A DNA stretch of 29,011 nucleotides from positions 1,290 to 30,300 of the forward strand of contig DLVV01000253.1 of assembly GCA_003445035.1 (NCBI GenBank), written 5' to 3'. Each line of letters starts with the position of its first letter. Positions within the stretch are counted from its first letter, which is position 1. The translations under genes were made by a program, and so were the position numbers. The notes under the pieces were generated by a model. That model worked only from the letters and a program-made list of their open reading frames with translations, was not told the DNA's origin and did not search any database. Shown here piece by piece: positions 7,649 through 16,827 of the stretch. Source of the DNA: Planctomycetaceae bacterium. GTDB taxonomy: Bacteria; Planctomycetota; Planctomycetia; Planctomycetales; Planctomycetaceae.

Positions 7649-9295
7649 ATGCGAGTTGACCAGGCCATCGCCGAAATTCTCAAGCGCGAGGGCGTCGAGC
7701 AGATCTTCCTGTTCCCCTTCACCCCCATTCTCGAAGCCGTCTCGGCCGCCGGCATCCGCCCGATCGTCGCCCGCCAGGAACGGGTGGCCGAGAACATGGC
7801 CGACGGGTTCTCACGGGTCAGCAACGGCAAAAAGATCGGCACGATCACCGTGCAGCAGGCCGCTGGAGCCGAGAACGCGTTCGCCGGCATCGCCCAGGCC
7901 TACACCGACTCGAGCCCGGTCCTGTTCCTGCCCGGTGGCATGAACAGGATGGAGTCGGGCACACCACCCAGCTTCAACGCCGTGCCCAATTTCCGGGCCA
8001 CCACCAAGTGGGCCGACCAACTGCTGACAGCCGATTCGCTGACACAACGCATGCGACGGGCTTTCACCGCGCTGAGAACCGGACGGCCGGGCCCGGTGAT
8101 GCTCGAGATCCCCACCGACGTGGCCGTCGAGGAAATCTCCGGCGAACTCGACTACTCACCCGTCTCCGCGGCCCGGGCCGGTGTTGATCCCGACGCGGTT
8201 CGCGATGCGGCGAAACTGCTGCTGGCCGCCGAGCGACCGATGATCTGGGCCGGACAGGGCGTGCTCTACGGCGAGGCGACCGCGGAAATGACCGCGGTGG
8301 CCGAATTCCTGGGCGCGCCGGTGATGACCACCCTGCTGGGCAAGAGCGCTTTCGACGAAACCCATCCGCTGGCACTGGGTGCCGGGTCCCACAGCTGCAC
8401 CGACATGTCGCTGGACTACCTGGACCGCTGTGATGCGATCCTGGCCCTGGGCAGCAGCCTCACCCGCTCGGTCTTTGCCCCCGACATCCCGACCGGCAAG
8501 CGGATCGTCCACAACACGATCGACCCCCGGGATCTCAACAAGCACTACATCGCCGATGTCCCGCTGCTGGGAGACTGCCGACTGGCGGCCGTTGCCTTGC
8601 TCGAAGAACTCAAGAGCCAGCTGGGCAACGAGGACGGGCGACCCGAACGCGGCGAGGTCGAAGCGCACGTGGCCGGAACAACCGCCGCCTGGGACGCTCG
8701 CTACGCCGCAAAGTTCACCACCGACGACACCCCGCTGAACCCCTACCGGGTGATGGCCGATTTCATCGCGGTCACCGATCCGGCCCAGACGATCGTCACC
8801 CACGATTCGGGCAACCCCCGCGACCAGCTGATGCCGATCTACAAGTCGACCACCCCCCGCGGCTACCTGGGCTGGGGCCACTCGACCCAGTTGGGCTTCG
8901 GGCTGGGCGCGATCATGGGTGCCAAGCTGGCTGAACCCGAAAAGCTCTGTGCCAACTTCATGGGCGACGCGGCGATCGGGATGGTGGGGATGGACATCGA
9001 GACGGCCGTCCGCGAGGAAATCCCGATCCTGACGGTGGTGCTGAAGAATTCGGCGATGGGCAACTACGAGAAGCACATCCCGATCTCGGTCGAGAAGTAC
9101 GGCACGAAGTACCTGACCGGTGACTACGCCGACCTGGCCCGGTCGCTGGGAGCTCATGGAGAGCGGGTCGATCAGCCCGGCGACATCCGTGCGGCTTACG
9201 AGCGAGCCATTGCGGCCACGCGAGAAGGACAACCGGCGTTGCTCGAGTTCATCACCTGTGAGGAACCCGACATGGCGATTCCACCGCGGGCCTGA
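7649..9295 (+). CDS. Thiamine diphosphate-dependent enzyme (acetolactate synthase / benzoylformate decarboxylase-like)
   Basis: The protein is 548 aa. It starts at MRVDQAIAEILKREGV with AGGAA 9 bases upstream; an earlier in-frame start adds a non-conserved stretch. It is a three-domain POX/ALS-type ThDP enzyme: an N-terminal pyrimidine-binding domain with the catalytic Glu (E44 in ARQERVAENMA), a central domain (GVDPDAVRDAAKLLLAAERP onward), and a C-terminal diphosphate-binding domain with G439-D440 through N467, the GD-x26-N Mg/ThDP motif. Such enzymes decarboxylate or ligate 2-oxoacids. The protein lacks clear features fixing it as acetolactate synthase, and no regulatory subunit gene follows. 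Its divergent position against the AOR operon suggests that it makes an aldehyde, or an acyl precursor, for AOR. The family is secure; the substrate is unknown. Confidence 0.9.
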   Translation: MRVDQAIAEILKREGVEQIFLFPFTPILEAVSAAGIRPIVARQERVAENMADGFSRVSNGKKIGTITVQQAAGAENAFAGIAQAYTDSSPVLFLPGGMNRMESGTPPSFNAVPNFRATTKWADQLLTADSLTQRMRRAFTALRTGRPGPVMLEIPTDVAVEEISGELDYSPVSAARAGVDPDAVRDAAKLLLAAERPMIWAGQGVLYGEATAEMTAVAEFLGAPVMTTLLGKSAFDETHPLALGAGSHSCTDMSLDYLDRCDAILALGSSLTRSVFAPDIPTGKRIVHNTIDPRDLNKHYIADVPLLGDCRLAAVALLEELKSQLGNEDGRPERGEVEAHVAGTTAAWDARYAAKFTTDDTPLNPYRVMADFIAVTDPAQTIVTHDSGNPRDQLMPIYKSTTPRGYLGWGHSTQLGFGLGAIMGAKLAEPEKLCANFMGDAAIGMVGMDIETAVREEIPILTVVLKNSAMGNYEKHIPISVEKYGTKYLTGDYADLARSLGAHGERVDQPGDIRAAYERAIAATREGQPALLEFITCEEPDMAIPPRA

Positions 9296-9309
9296 TCACC
9301 GGCGGACCC

Positions 9310-9330
9310 CGAGACAAAAAAGATGTCTCG
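9310..9330 (+). terminator. Hairpin after the ThDP gene, possible terminator
   Basis: CGAGACA (9310-9316) pairs with TGTCTCG (9324-9330) around a 7-nt A-rich loop. It sits 14 bp past the stop codon of the ThDP gene. There is no following T run, so intrinsic termination is uncertain. A second perfect 7-bp stem (9341-9347 with 9351-9357, loop AGA) follows, before the next gene. Confidence 0.35.
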
Positions 9331-9398
9331 CCACGAGATACGTCGATAGAATCGACGGTGTCGATTCACCCGACCAGCCACAGGATCATCCTGTTCTC

Positions 9399-10955
9399 AT
9401 GCTCCGTCTCCTGGGAAACCGCCGTGAACTCTGCTCGGGCCTGACCCGCCGTGAGCTACTCGAAGCGGGTACGATGGGGCTGGGCGGACTGTCGCTGGAT
9501 GCGCTGCTGCGGAACAGCACCTGCGATGCGGCTCCGGTGGCCGAAACCGGCGCGGGCCTCGGCAAAGCCAAGTCCTGCATCGTGCTGTTCCTCTACGGAG
9601 CCTGGAGCCAGCAGGACACTCTCGACATGAAACCCACCGCCCCGGCCGACATCCGGGGCGAGTTCTCCCCGATCTCGACGGCATTGCCCGGCGTGCAGAT
9701 CTGCGAGCATCTGCCGCGGCTCTCGCGGTGGCTCGACCGGACCACCCTGGTCCGGTCGATGACCCATTCGCACCCCACCCACTGCGTCGCTTACGCGCTT
9801 TCGGGCATCCCCAAGAACCCTCTTCGAGACCCCCGCGACTACTGGCCGTTCCTGGGCTCGTCACTCGACTACCTCTGGGAACGGGCTGACGACGGACAGC
9901 CGGCTCGTGGTATTCCCCGCAACATGTGTCTGCCGTGGGAACTCAACAGCCGCAGCCGCAACCGCAGCCACCGCGGGCTGACGTCGGCGTGGCTGGGCAG
10001 CCAGTGGGAACCGATCTACGGCCAGTTCGACGGCCAGGCCACCCGCGAGGCGGGACATCCATCGGCCGACGGGGGGCGGGCCATCCGCAGCCGGTTCGAT
10101 CCCCACGACGGGATCACCCCCGAAAGCACCTTCCGCGTGATGGCGCCGACGGTGCTCGAACTGGCTCCCAAGGTCAAGCTGGCCCACAAGGTCGCCCAGA
10201 CCGGGCTCGACCTCCCGGCCGGTGTCACCATCGACCGGCTGCACCGACGCCGTGGCCTGCTCGAACAGTTCGATCGGTCGCGTCGTCACCTCGCGGCCAC
10301 CCGCCAGGCCGAGGGACTGGATCGCTTTCAGCAGATGGCCTTCGACATGCTGACCAGCGCCGACTGCAGCCGCGCGCTGGACGTGACACGCGAACCGACA
10401 CCAGTCCGCGAGCGGTATGGCCATACCCTGTTCGGGCAGGCCACGCTGGCCGCCCGACGACTGATCGAGGCCGGCTCGAGAATCGTGACCGTCTACTGGG
10501 ACGAGTTCGGCCCCGAGAACACCGGCTGGGACACGCACGTCAACAACTTCCCAAGGCTCCGGGAGGGACTCTGCCCGACACTGGACCAGGTTTACACGGC
10601 CCTGCTGGAGGACATGGAACAGCGAGGACTGCTCGAAGAGACAACCGTGCTGTTGATCAGCGAACACGGCCGCACACCCAAGATCGGCAACAAGCCCGGC
10701 GGAGCCCGGGAACACTGGAGCTACGCCTACAGCGGACTGTTCGCCGGGGCCGGCATCCGCCCCGGCCAGGTCATCGGCGCAACCGACAAGCACGCCGGTT
10801 ACCCGGTCGAGCGTCCTCTGAACCCCAAGGACATCCTGGCGACGCTCTACCACCTGCTGGGATTCAACGTCGAGACCACCCGCACGCATGATCGTCTCGA
10901 CCGTCCCCATTTCCTTCTGCCCCACGGCAGCGTGGTGCCCGAGATGCTGGCCTGA
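9399..10955 (+). CDS. DUF1501 family exported protein (copy 2)
   Basis: The protein is 518 aa. The start at 9399 (MLRLLGNRRELCSGLTRREL) is chosen because many planctomycete DUF1501 proteins begin this way, as does the copy at 19175; the longer open frame overlaps the ThDP gene and is not conserved in character. The twin-Arg segment LTRRELLEAG (residues 15-24) and the following hydrophobic run look like a Tat signal. Family landmarks are FLYGAWSQQDTLDMKP, IRGEF, QICEHLPRLS, GWDTH and SEHGRTP (E422) followed by GAREHWSY. It is close to copy 4 in layout. It follows the ThDP gene by 103 bp on the same strand and converges on the minus-strand DUF1501 copy 3, with 7 bp between the stops. Probable role: exported alkaline-phosphatase-fold protein of unknown substrate. 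Confidence 0.9.
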   Translation: MLRLLGNRRELCSGLTRRELLEAGTMGLGGLSLDALLRNSTCDAAPVAETGAGLGKAKSCIVLFLYGAWSQQDTLDMKPTAPADIRGEFSPISTALPGVQICEHLPRLSRWLDRTTLVRSMTHSHPTHCVAYALSGIPKNPLRDPRDYWPFLGSSLDYLWERADDGQPARGIPRNMCLPWELNSRSRNRSHRGLTSAWLGSQWEPIYGQFDGQATREAGHPSADGGRAIRSRFDPHDGITPESTFRVMAPTVLELAPKVKLAHKVAQTGLDLPAGVTIDRLHRRRGLLEQFDRSRRHLAATRQAEGLDRFQQMAFDMLTSADCSRALDVTREPTPVRERYGHTLFGQATLAARRLIEAGSRIVTVYWDEFGPENTGWDTHVNNFPRLREGLCPTLDQVYTALLEDMEQRGLLEETTVLLISEHGRTPKIGNKPGGAREHWSYAYSGLFAGAGIRPGQVIGATDKHAGYPVERPLNPKDILATLYHLLGFNVETTRTHDRLDRPHFLLPHGSVVPEMLA

Positions 10956-10962
10956 CGTCTGG

Positions 10963-12417
10963 CTAGGACAGCAGTTCGTCCACCACGCGGGCCCCGGTCA
11001 CTTCCGGATCGGTCAGTCGCTCGGGACGTCCGCTGTGACGAAACGTGAGGCGTCGGTGATCCAGGCCCAGCTGTTGCAGCACGGTCGCATGCAGGTCAGC
11101 CACGCTGACACGATCCTCGACCGCCGCGTACCCGAAGTCGTCGGTCCCGCCGTGAACGTGACCGCCGCGAAATCCGCCGCCGGCCATCCACAGGCTGAAC
11201 GCGTTCCGGTTGTGGTCCCGCCCGTCCTTCGCCTCCGAGATCGGCAACCGACCAAACTCGCCGGCCCACATCACGATCACGTCATCGAGCAGCCCTCGCC
11301 GCTTCAGATCCTTGACCAGCGCCGCGCTGGGCTGGTCGGTCTGCCGGCAGATGCTGGGCAGGTCCCTGGGCAGGTTGTTGTGGTTGTCCCACGGCTGGAT
11401 ACTGGGAGAGACCGGCGGAAACACCTGCACGAACCGGACACCGGCCTCGACCAGCCGCCGGGCCATCAGCACCCGCGATCCGTAGGCCGCGGTGACCGGG
11501 TTGTCCAGGCCGTACAACGACCGCGTCTCCTGAGACTCCTGCTTCAGGTCCAGTGCCGAGGAGGCGGCCAACTGCATCCTGGCGGCCAGCTCGTAATTCT
11601 GGATCCTCGCCTCCAGTTCGCTCTCGCGGGGATACCGTCGCTGGTGACGGCGATTCAGTTTCGCCAGCAGGTCCAACGAACGGCGTCGACCTGACGGGCT
11701 GGTTCCGGGCCGCGGGGAAAGGTAATGCACCACGTCACCGGTGCTGTTGAACTCCGTCCCCTGGTAGACCGCCGGCAGCCAGCCGCTTGACCAGACCATT
11801 TTCCCGGAGGTGTTGTAGCCCTTGGGACTCCGCAGCACGACGTAGCCGGGCAGGTCATCCCGTTCGGTACCCAGTCCGTAGCAGATCCACGATCCCATCG
11901 CCGGTCGCCCGGGAAAGGTCTTCCCTGTTTGGAACATGTTGATCGCAAACGGGTGGTTGTTGTGCCCGGTGTGCATCGAGCGGACCAGGCAGATGTCGTC
12001 GGCGATCGAGGAGGTATGTGGAATCAGCTCGCCCAGCCGCATCCCGCACTCCCCCGCCTCGTAAAACGCATACGGCGATTTCAACAGGACGTTGTTGTTG
12101 TCCAGTTGGAAGGTCTCGATCTCCTGGCTGGGGACCTTGCCGTGCTGGCGGGTCAGTTCCGGCTTCTCGTCGAAGAGGTCCATCTGGGACGGACCCCCGT
12201 TCTGGAACAGCTGGATCACCGCACGGGCCCTGGGGCGGGCGTGTCCCGGGCGGGGAACCAGGTCCTGGGGTTCATCCCCGGCGGCCAGCAACCCATCCCG
12301 ATCCAGCATCCCGGCCAGCGCCAGCGTACCGAAACCGGCTCCCGCTTCAGCCAGCATCCGCCGCCGTGTTCCCGGGAACCCGGGCAAGGACGGTGAATCT
12401 CTCACGGCCGTCTCCAT
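10963..12417 (-). CDS. DUF1501 family exported protein (copy 3), partner of the DUF1549/DUF1553 protein
   Basis: The protein is 484 aa from the ATG at 12417 (METAVRDSP); the longer frame runs back into the upstream gene and is rejected. The N-terminus has a Tat-like TRRRMLAEAG (residues 17-26) and a hydrophobic stretch. Family landmarks are QLFQNGGPSQMDLFDEKPEL, PWDNHNN, WAGEFGRLP and GRDHNRNAFSLWMAGGG. This is the classic DUF1501 subtype found directly after a DUF1549/DUF1553 gene in planctomycetes, and here it follows that gene by 52 bp on the same strand. It differs from copies 1, 2 and 4, which have GRTP where this has GRLP. The pair is commonly thought to act on polysaccharides or sulfated substrates outside the cytoplasm, but no activity has been shown for the family to my knowledge. 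Confidence 0.92.
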   Translation of the reverse strand: METAVRDSPSLPGFPGTRRRMLAEAGAGFGTLALAGMLDRDGLLAAGDEPQDLVPRPGHARPRARAVIQLFQNGGPSQMDLFDEKPELTRQHGKVPSQEIETFQLDNNNVLLKSPYAFYEAGECGMRLGELIPHTSSIADDICLVRSMHTGHNNHPFAINMFQTGKTFPGRPAMGSWICYGLGTERDDLPGYVVLRSPKGYNTSGKMVWSSGWLPAVYQGTEFNSTGDVVHYLSPRPGTSPSGRRRSLDLLAKLNRRHQRRYPRESELEARIQNYELAARMQLAASSALDLKQESQETRSLYGLDNPVTAAYGSRVLMARRLVEAGVRFVQVFPPVSPSIQPWDNHNNLPRDLPSICRQTDQPSAALVKDLKRRGLLDDVIVMWAGEFGRLPISEAKDGRDHNRNAFSLWMAGGGFRGGHVHGGTDDFGYAAVEDRVSVADLHATVLQQLGLDHRRLTFRHSGRPERLTDPEVTGARVVDELLS

Positions 12418-12469
12418 CGAAACACTCTTTCTTCTGTCTTCGTCGCCACAACCTGGCAGGAACAGGAGC

Positions 12470-15400
12470 TCAGGGAACATACAGAAATTCGTTGGTGCAC
12501 AGCAGCATCTGGCAGAGATCTCGCAACGCGTCCTTGCCGCTCTGATCGGCCGACTGCTCGGCCAGGAAACGACGGCAGGCATCGCGTTCTCCGCCATCCG
12601 GTTCGCGAGACAACGCCAACCGATAAGCCCAACGGATCTGCGCGACGGGATCATCCTTCGACTGTCGTCGGACCCTGTCGGCCATGGCGGCGGCCTGGTC
12701 GACCACGAACTGGCTGTTGAGCAGGGCCAGCGACTGCAACACCGTCGCCGACTGGGGCCGCTTGGTGCAATTGACCGGAACCACCGGGGAATCGAACAGT
12801 TCCAGGAACCTCAGTGGGTAGACCCGGCGGGCCAGCAGGTAGACGCTGCGACGGTTGACGCTGGTCGGCATCGGACCCGGCTTGACCGTCGACAGGCCGT
12901 TGGTGGGAGTCGTCAGCATCACCGGCTGGCCTCCCGGAGTCGGATCGAGACGGCCCGAAACCGCCAGCACCGAATCCCGAACAATCTCCGCCTCGATCCG
13001 CCGCAGGTTGGCTCTCCACAACAGACGATTGGCCGGATCCACGGCCACCGCACGGCCTTCATCGGTCGGATCGCGGTACGACGCCTGGCGGTAGGTTGTC
13101 GACGTCATGATGCGACGGTGCAGGTGCTTGAGACTCCAGCCGTGCTCAACGAAATCGACGCTCAGCCAGTCGAGCAACTCCGGGTGACTGGGTCGATCGC
13201 CATTGAGCCCGAAATTGCCCGGAGTCGCGACAATGCCGGTACCGAAGTGGTGGTGCCACGCACGGTTGACGATCACCCGAGCCGTCAACGGGTGATCCGG
13301 GCGGGTCATCCAGCGAGCCAGCGACAGTCGGCGACCACTGCTGCCCGATCGGGCATCCTTCGGACGGGTCGCTGACTCGGCCCGGTCGGTCGACAACACT
13401 TCGAGGAATCCCGGAACGATCGGCATCCCCGGCTTGTTCCACTCACCTCGCCGCAACATCCTCGACGGCGAGTCCGTGCCCACGTCCCACAGGGCCTGAA
13501 TCTTCCCGTAACTCCTCCGGGTCAAACCCAGTTCGGCCACCTGCCGTTTCAACTCAGCCACGCGAGCGACCACATCGGCCTGACCGGGGCTCTTCTTCGC
13601 AGCCGCCTCGGCGCCCTTCAACGTGTCGCCAAGCACCTTGAGCCGAGCGGCGACCGACGCGTTGTGAGTGTCGATCTCGGTCTTCTCCGCACTCGAAACC
13701 GTGTTCAGGAACCGGACCTGGGGCTTCTTCCAGTCGTGGACATTCATCGCGGGCTCGAAACAGGCCATGAAGCGATAGAAATCACGCTGCGGAATCGGGT
13801 CATACTTGTGGCTGTGACACCGAGCACATTCCAGGGTCAATCCCAACAGGCTCGAGGACACGGTTTTCATCACGTCAAACAGGACGTCGTAGCGTTCCTT
13901 GACCCCGTACTGTGCCTCGGTGGTCGGATCCTCGACGTTGCGGAGAAACCCGGTCGCGATCAGTTTCTGCTGCACCTCGGGCGTCCACCGCTTCAACTTG
14001 TCCCACGCCACCAGTTCATCACCGGCAAGTTGCTCGGTGACGAACTGGTCCCAGGGCATGTCCAGGTTGTGAGCCGAGATGCAGTAATCCCGGTACCGCC
14101 ACATGCCCTCGTTGAGGTAGATCGTCGCCGCATCCCCGTCGAAGAGTCGCACGTCCACGTAACCGGCCGCGTCCATCCAGTGACGTCCCCACCGTTCGCC
14201 GTACTGGGGATGAGCCAGGAGCCGGTCGATCAACCGGGCAAACGCCCCGGGGCGATCATCGGAGAGGAACGACTGCAGCATGTGCGGTGATGGCGGCAGC
14301 CCCAGCAGGTCCAAACTGGCACGTCGCAGCAACGCCGACTTCTCGGCATCGTCGGCGAACCCCAACCGGCTGGCTTCGAGCCGGCCCAGGACGAACGCAT
14401 CGACTGGCGACCGGACACGGTGGGCAGCCTTCACCTGCGGCAGCCGACTCCGTTTGGGTTTCCGGAACGCCCAGTGCTTCCGGTCTTCATCGGTCACCAG
14501 GCTCAGCGGTGCCACATCCCCGGGATCCACGTCGGCCGGCGCACCGAACAGAATCCAGCTCCTGAGCATCGCCCGCTCGGTGTCACTCAGTTTCTTTTCC
14601 CCCTTGGGAGGCATCTCACCCGAATCGACCAAGTGCATCAGGAAGCTCAATTCCGGCTTCCCACGGACGATCGCCGGTCCGCTCTCGCCGCCGGCGAGCA
14701 AACCGGCCAGTGTCCGCAGATCGAGGCGAGATTCGGGCGAGTCCTTGCCATGGCAGCCAACACAATGCTTCGCCAGCAACGGGCGAATCGACTTCTCGTA
14801 ACTTGGCGCGTCGGGCACCTTGGCGCCGTGAACGGTCAGGTTGGCAACCAGCCGCGTGGCGTCGCCGTGGTGCGGAGTGCCGGAACCGTCGGCCAGCGAA
14901 TCGGCGATGAAATAGACGAAATCCCCTGGACGGACCACCAGGTCCTTGAGATGAAACCGGCCGTGTTCACTGGGAGTCCCGAAGTCCGATCGCCCATGGG
15001 CCAACGACACGCCCTTGAACCCCGTCACGAGATCCGGCGCCGGTCCCCGCTGCACATACCAGTTGATCTGGGAATTCTTGCCGCAGCAGGTCTGGGCATG
15101 CTGAAACTCACCGCGTATCTCCAGTCGGCCCGACACGGGGCTTCGCCAGCCGATGACAATCGCGTGGTCCGGACCGGGTGCGATAACCACGTCACCGGAC
15201 CGGAATTCGACTCCGACGTTCTGGGCCGCTGTGTAGCGACCGGCAAACGGTGCCAATGAGGGTCTCAGCTTGAAGGCCCACGCGTGGATCGGAGCATCGA
15301 ACAGCCGGTCGCCTCGAAGCTTCAGCAGCGCGTACCGACCGTCACGATGCCAAGTCCGTGAAGCAATCGGGCCGGTCGAACGAGTGGTCCGCAGCAAGTG

Positions 15401-15601
15401 CCAGACCGCCAAGTGCCCGAAGAGATCCGGCTGGGGATTCTTCGATCCCTTTTCCGCCCGCAGTTGCCGTCCCAAAGACCAGGTCACCGACTGGGAACCC
15501 GACCGACCGGTTGCCCGCTTCGATTCCTCGGCCTGGACCGACATGCAGAACACCGTCAGCACAATCGAACACAAGGCGGCAGCTTGCAGGACTGTTTTCA
15601 T
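12470..15601 (-). CDS. Planctomycete cytochrome-c type DUF1549/DUF1553 protein
   Basis: The protein is 1043 aa. The start is at 15601, MKTVLQAAALCSIVLTVF, a Sec signal peptide ending near VQA. Residues 30 to about 255 form a beta-rich N-terminal region without a family I recognise (it holds a VVRPGDFVYFIAD segment). Next is a planctomycete cytochrome C domain with C280-V-G-C283-H284, a covalent haem c site, then GGESGP and EMPPKGEKKLS. DUF1549 spans about 395-615 and contains a second CARCH motif (C592/C595/H596) in LECARCHSHKYDP. DUF1553 spans about 750-1025 (NRAWHHHFGTG, RRIMTSTTYRQ, LALLNSQFV). The protein is exported and may be an electron-accepting or binding partner of the DUF1501 protein downstream. 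The gene is divergent from the phosphotriesterase-like gene with 73 bp between starts. Domain calls are firm; the biochemical role is unknown. Confidence 0.93.
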   Translation of the reverse strand: MKTVLQAAALCSIVLTVFCMSVQAEESKRATGRSGSQSVTWSLGRQLRAEKGSKNPQPDLFGHLAVWHLLRTTRSTGPIASRTWHRDGRYALLKLRGDRLFDAPIHAWAFKLRPSLAPFAGRYTAAQNVGVEFRSGDVVIAPGPDHAIVIGWRSPVSGRLEIRGEFQHAQTCCGKNSQINWYVQRGPAPDLVTGFKGVSLAHGRSDFGTPSEHGRFHLKDLVVRPGDFVYFIADSLADGSGTPHHGDATRLVANLTVHGAKVPDAPSYEKSIRPLLAKHCVGCHGKDSPESRLDLRTLAGLLAGGESGPAIVRGKPELSFLMHLVDSGEMPPKGEKKLSDTERAMLRSWILFGAPADVDPGDVAPLSLVTDEDRKHWAFRKPKRSRLPQVKAAHRVRSPVDAFVLGRLEASRLGFADDAEKSALLRRASLDLLGLPPSPHMLQSFLSDDRPGAFARLIDRLLAHPQYGERWGRHWMDAAGYVDVRLFDGDAATIYLNEGMWRYRDYCISAHNLDMPWDQFVTEQLAGDELVAWDKLKRWTPEVQQKLIATGFLRNVEDPTTEAQYGVKERYDVLFDVMKTVSSSLLGLTLECARCHSHKYDPIPQRDFYRFMACFEPAMNVHDWKKPQVRFLNTVSSAEKTEIDTHNASVAARLKVLGDTLKGAEAAAKKSPGQADVVARVAELKRQVAELGLTRRSYGKIQALWDVGTDSPSRMLRRGEWNKPGMPIVPGFLEVLSTDRAESATRPKDARSGSSGRRLSLARWMTRPDHPLTARVIVNRAWHHHFGTGIVATPGNFGLNGDRPSHPELLDWLSVDFVEHGWSLKHLHRRIMTSTTYRQASYRDPTDEGRAVAVDPANRLLWRANLRRIEAEIVRDSVLAVSGRLDPTPGGQPVMLTTPTNGLSTVKPGPMPTSVNRRSVYLLARRVYPLRFLELFDSPVVPVNCTKRPQSATVLQSLALLNSQFVVDQAAAMADRVRRQSKDDPVAQIRWAYRLALSREPDGGERDACRRFLAEQSADQSGKDALRDLCQMLLCTNEFLYVP

Positions 15602-15674
15602 CACGGCACCATTGTAGCTGTGCGGCCGACTTGGCGCATACCATCTCCGGTTACTCACTCCAAGAGCTTCAACC

Positions 15675-16823
15675 ATGTCGCCAGCATCTGACAACGCCCT
15701 CACCCGCCGCCGGTTTCTCCAGGCTTCGACCGTGGCCGCGGCCACCACCGCAGTCACCGCCACCACCGGGGCGGCCAAGCCCAAGTCGGGACCGAAGGTG
15801 CGAACGGTGCTTGGCCCCGTCGACGCCTCCGAGCTGGGAGTGACGTTGATGCACGAGCACGCCCCGGCCATCGACTGGGCCGAGTTGTTCGAGATCGACC
15901 CGAACCCGATCGCACCGGTCCGCAAGCAGATGCTGGATTTCACCGTCAAACTGCTGGATCGCTTCCACCAGACGCTGGGCACCGGACAGGGCCCCGGGGC
16001 GATCGTCGAATGCACGCCGATCCGGGTCGGCCGGTACCCGAAACTGCTGGTCGAACTCGCCAAGAAAACTCCCGTCCACGTGATCGCCTGTACGGGATTC
16101 TGGTGCGAGGCCATGGCGCCGCAGCACCCGTGGGCACTGGCCCTGGGTCGCAAGCGGGACGGAATCAAACGGATCGCCAGGCTGTACATCCGCGAGATCA
16201 CCCGGGGAATGGAGGATCCGTACGGCGACTGGGGAGAGGACTTCACCAAAGTTCCGGTGGGAATCATCAAGTGCGCCACCAGCACCTTCCTGCGTCCCAG
16301 CGAACGGCGCTGCCACATCGCCGCGGCGATCGCCAGCCGCGAAACCGGATGCCCGATCACCACGCACACCACCGACGGGGGTGGTTTGGAAGAAGCCCAG
16401 TTGTTCCTCAAGCACCGGGCCCAGCCCGGCAAGGTGATCATCGGCCACCAGGGCAACCTCGATGACCGCACCGAGAGCGAATCCCACGAGTACCATCGGC
16501 GGCTGGTCGGCATGGGCTGCAACGTCCAGTTCGACCGCGTGGGTCACGCCGAGAAGTACGGCAACAAGAAGATCGCCCGGCAGGTCAAGGCCCTGGTCGA
16601 TTCGGGACACGTCAAGCAGGTCTACTTCAGCCACGACAACGGGCCCTACTTCAACGATGACTACACGGGTGCCAAGGGCACCGGCAAGGAGTGGAAGATC
16701 ACCGAGAGCGACTACACGGTGGTGACCACGGGACTGGTCCAGGAGATGAAGAAACTGGGAATCACCGACAAGCACATCCACACGATGCTGGTGGAGAACC
16801 CCCAGCGGGTGCTCGCCTTCTGA
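15675..16823 (+). CDS. Tat-exported phosphotriesterase-family metallohydrolase
   Basis: The protein is 382 aa. The N-terminus has a textbook twin-arginine signal, TRRRFLQAST (residues 10-19), and an Ala/Thr-rich h-region ending near GAAK. The rest is a TIM-barrel amidohydrolase of the phosphotriesterase family with all metal ligands in place: H60 and H62 (LMHEHAP), the bridging lysine K199 (GIIKCATS), H231 (TTHTTDGG), H258 (IGHQGN) and D321 (FSHDNGPY). A binuclear metal centre and hydrolysis of a phosphoester, lactone or amide are therefore likely; true phosphotriesterase activity is not implied, since most family members are lactonases or unknown. The gene is followed after 4 bp by the TrmH-like gene, which suggests one transcript. 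The export of this family member is notable. Its cognate substrate cannot be read from the context. Confidence 0.92.
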   Translation: MSPASDNALTRRRFLQASTVAAATTAVTATTGAAKPKSGPKVRTVLGPVDASELGVTLMHEHAPAIDWAELFEIDPNPIAPVRKQMLDFTVKLLDRFHQTLGTGQGPGAIVECTPIRVGRYPKLLVELAKKTPVHVIACTGFWCEAMAPQHPWALALGRKRDGIKRIARLYIREITRGMEDPYGDWGEDFTKVPVGIIKCATSTFLRPSERRCHIAAAIASRETGCPITTHTTDGGGLEEAQLFLKHRAQPGKVIIGHQGNLDDRTESESHEYHRRLVGMGCNVQFDRVGHAEKYGNKKIARQVKALVDSGHVKQVYFSHDNGPYFNDDYTGAKGTGKEWKITESDYTVVTTGLVQEMKKLGITDKHIHTMLVENPQRVLAF

Positions 16824-16827
16824 CCCA

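Noticed and set aside
9341..9357. A perfect 7-bp inverted repeat as an operator
   Set aside because: Short palindromes rich in CG/TCGA are common in this high-GC sequence, and no second copy or regulator gene is nearby.
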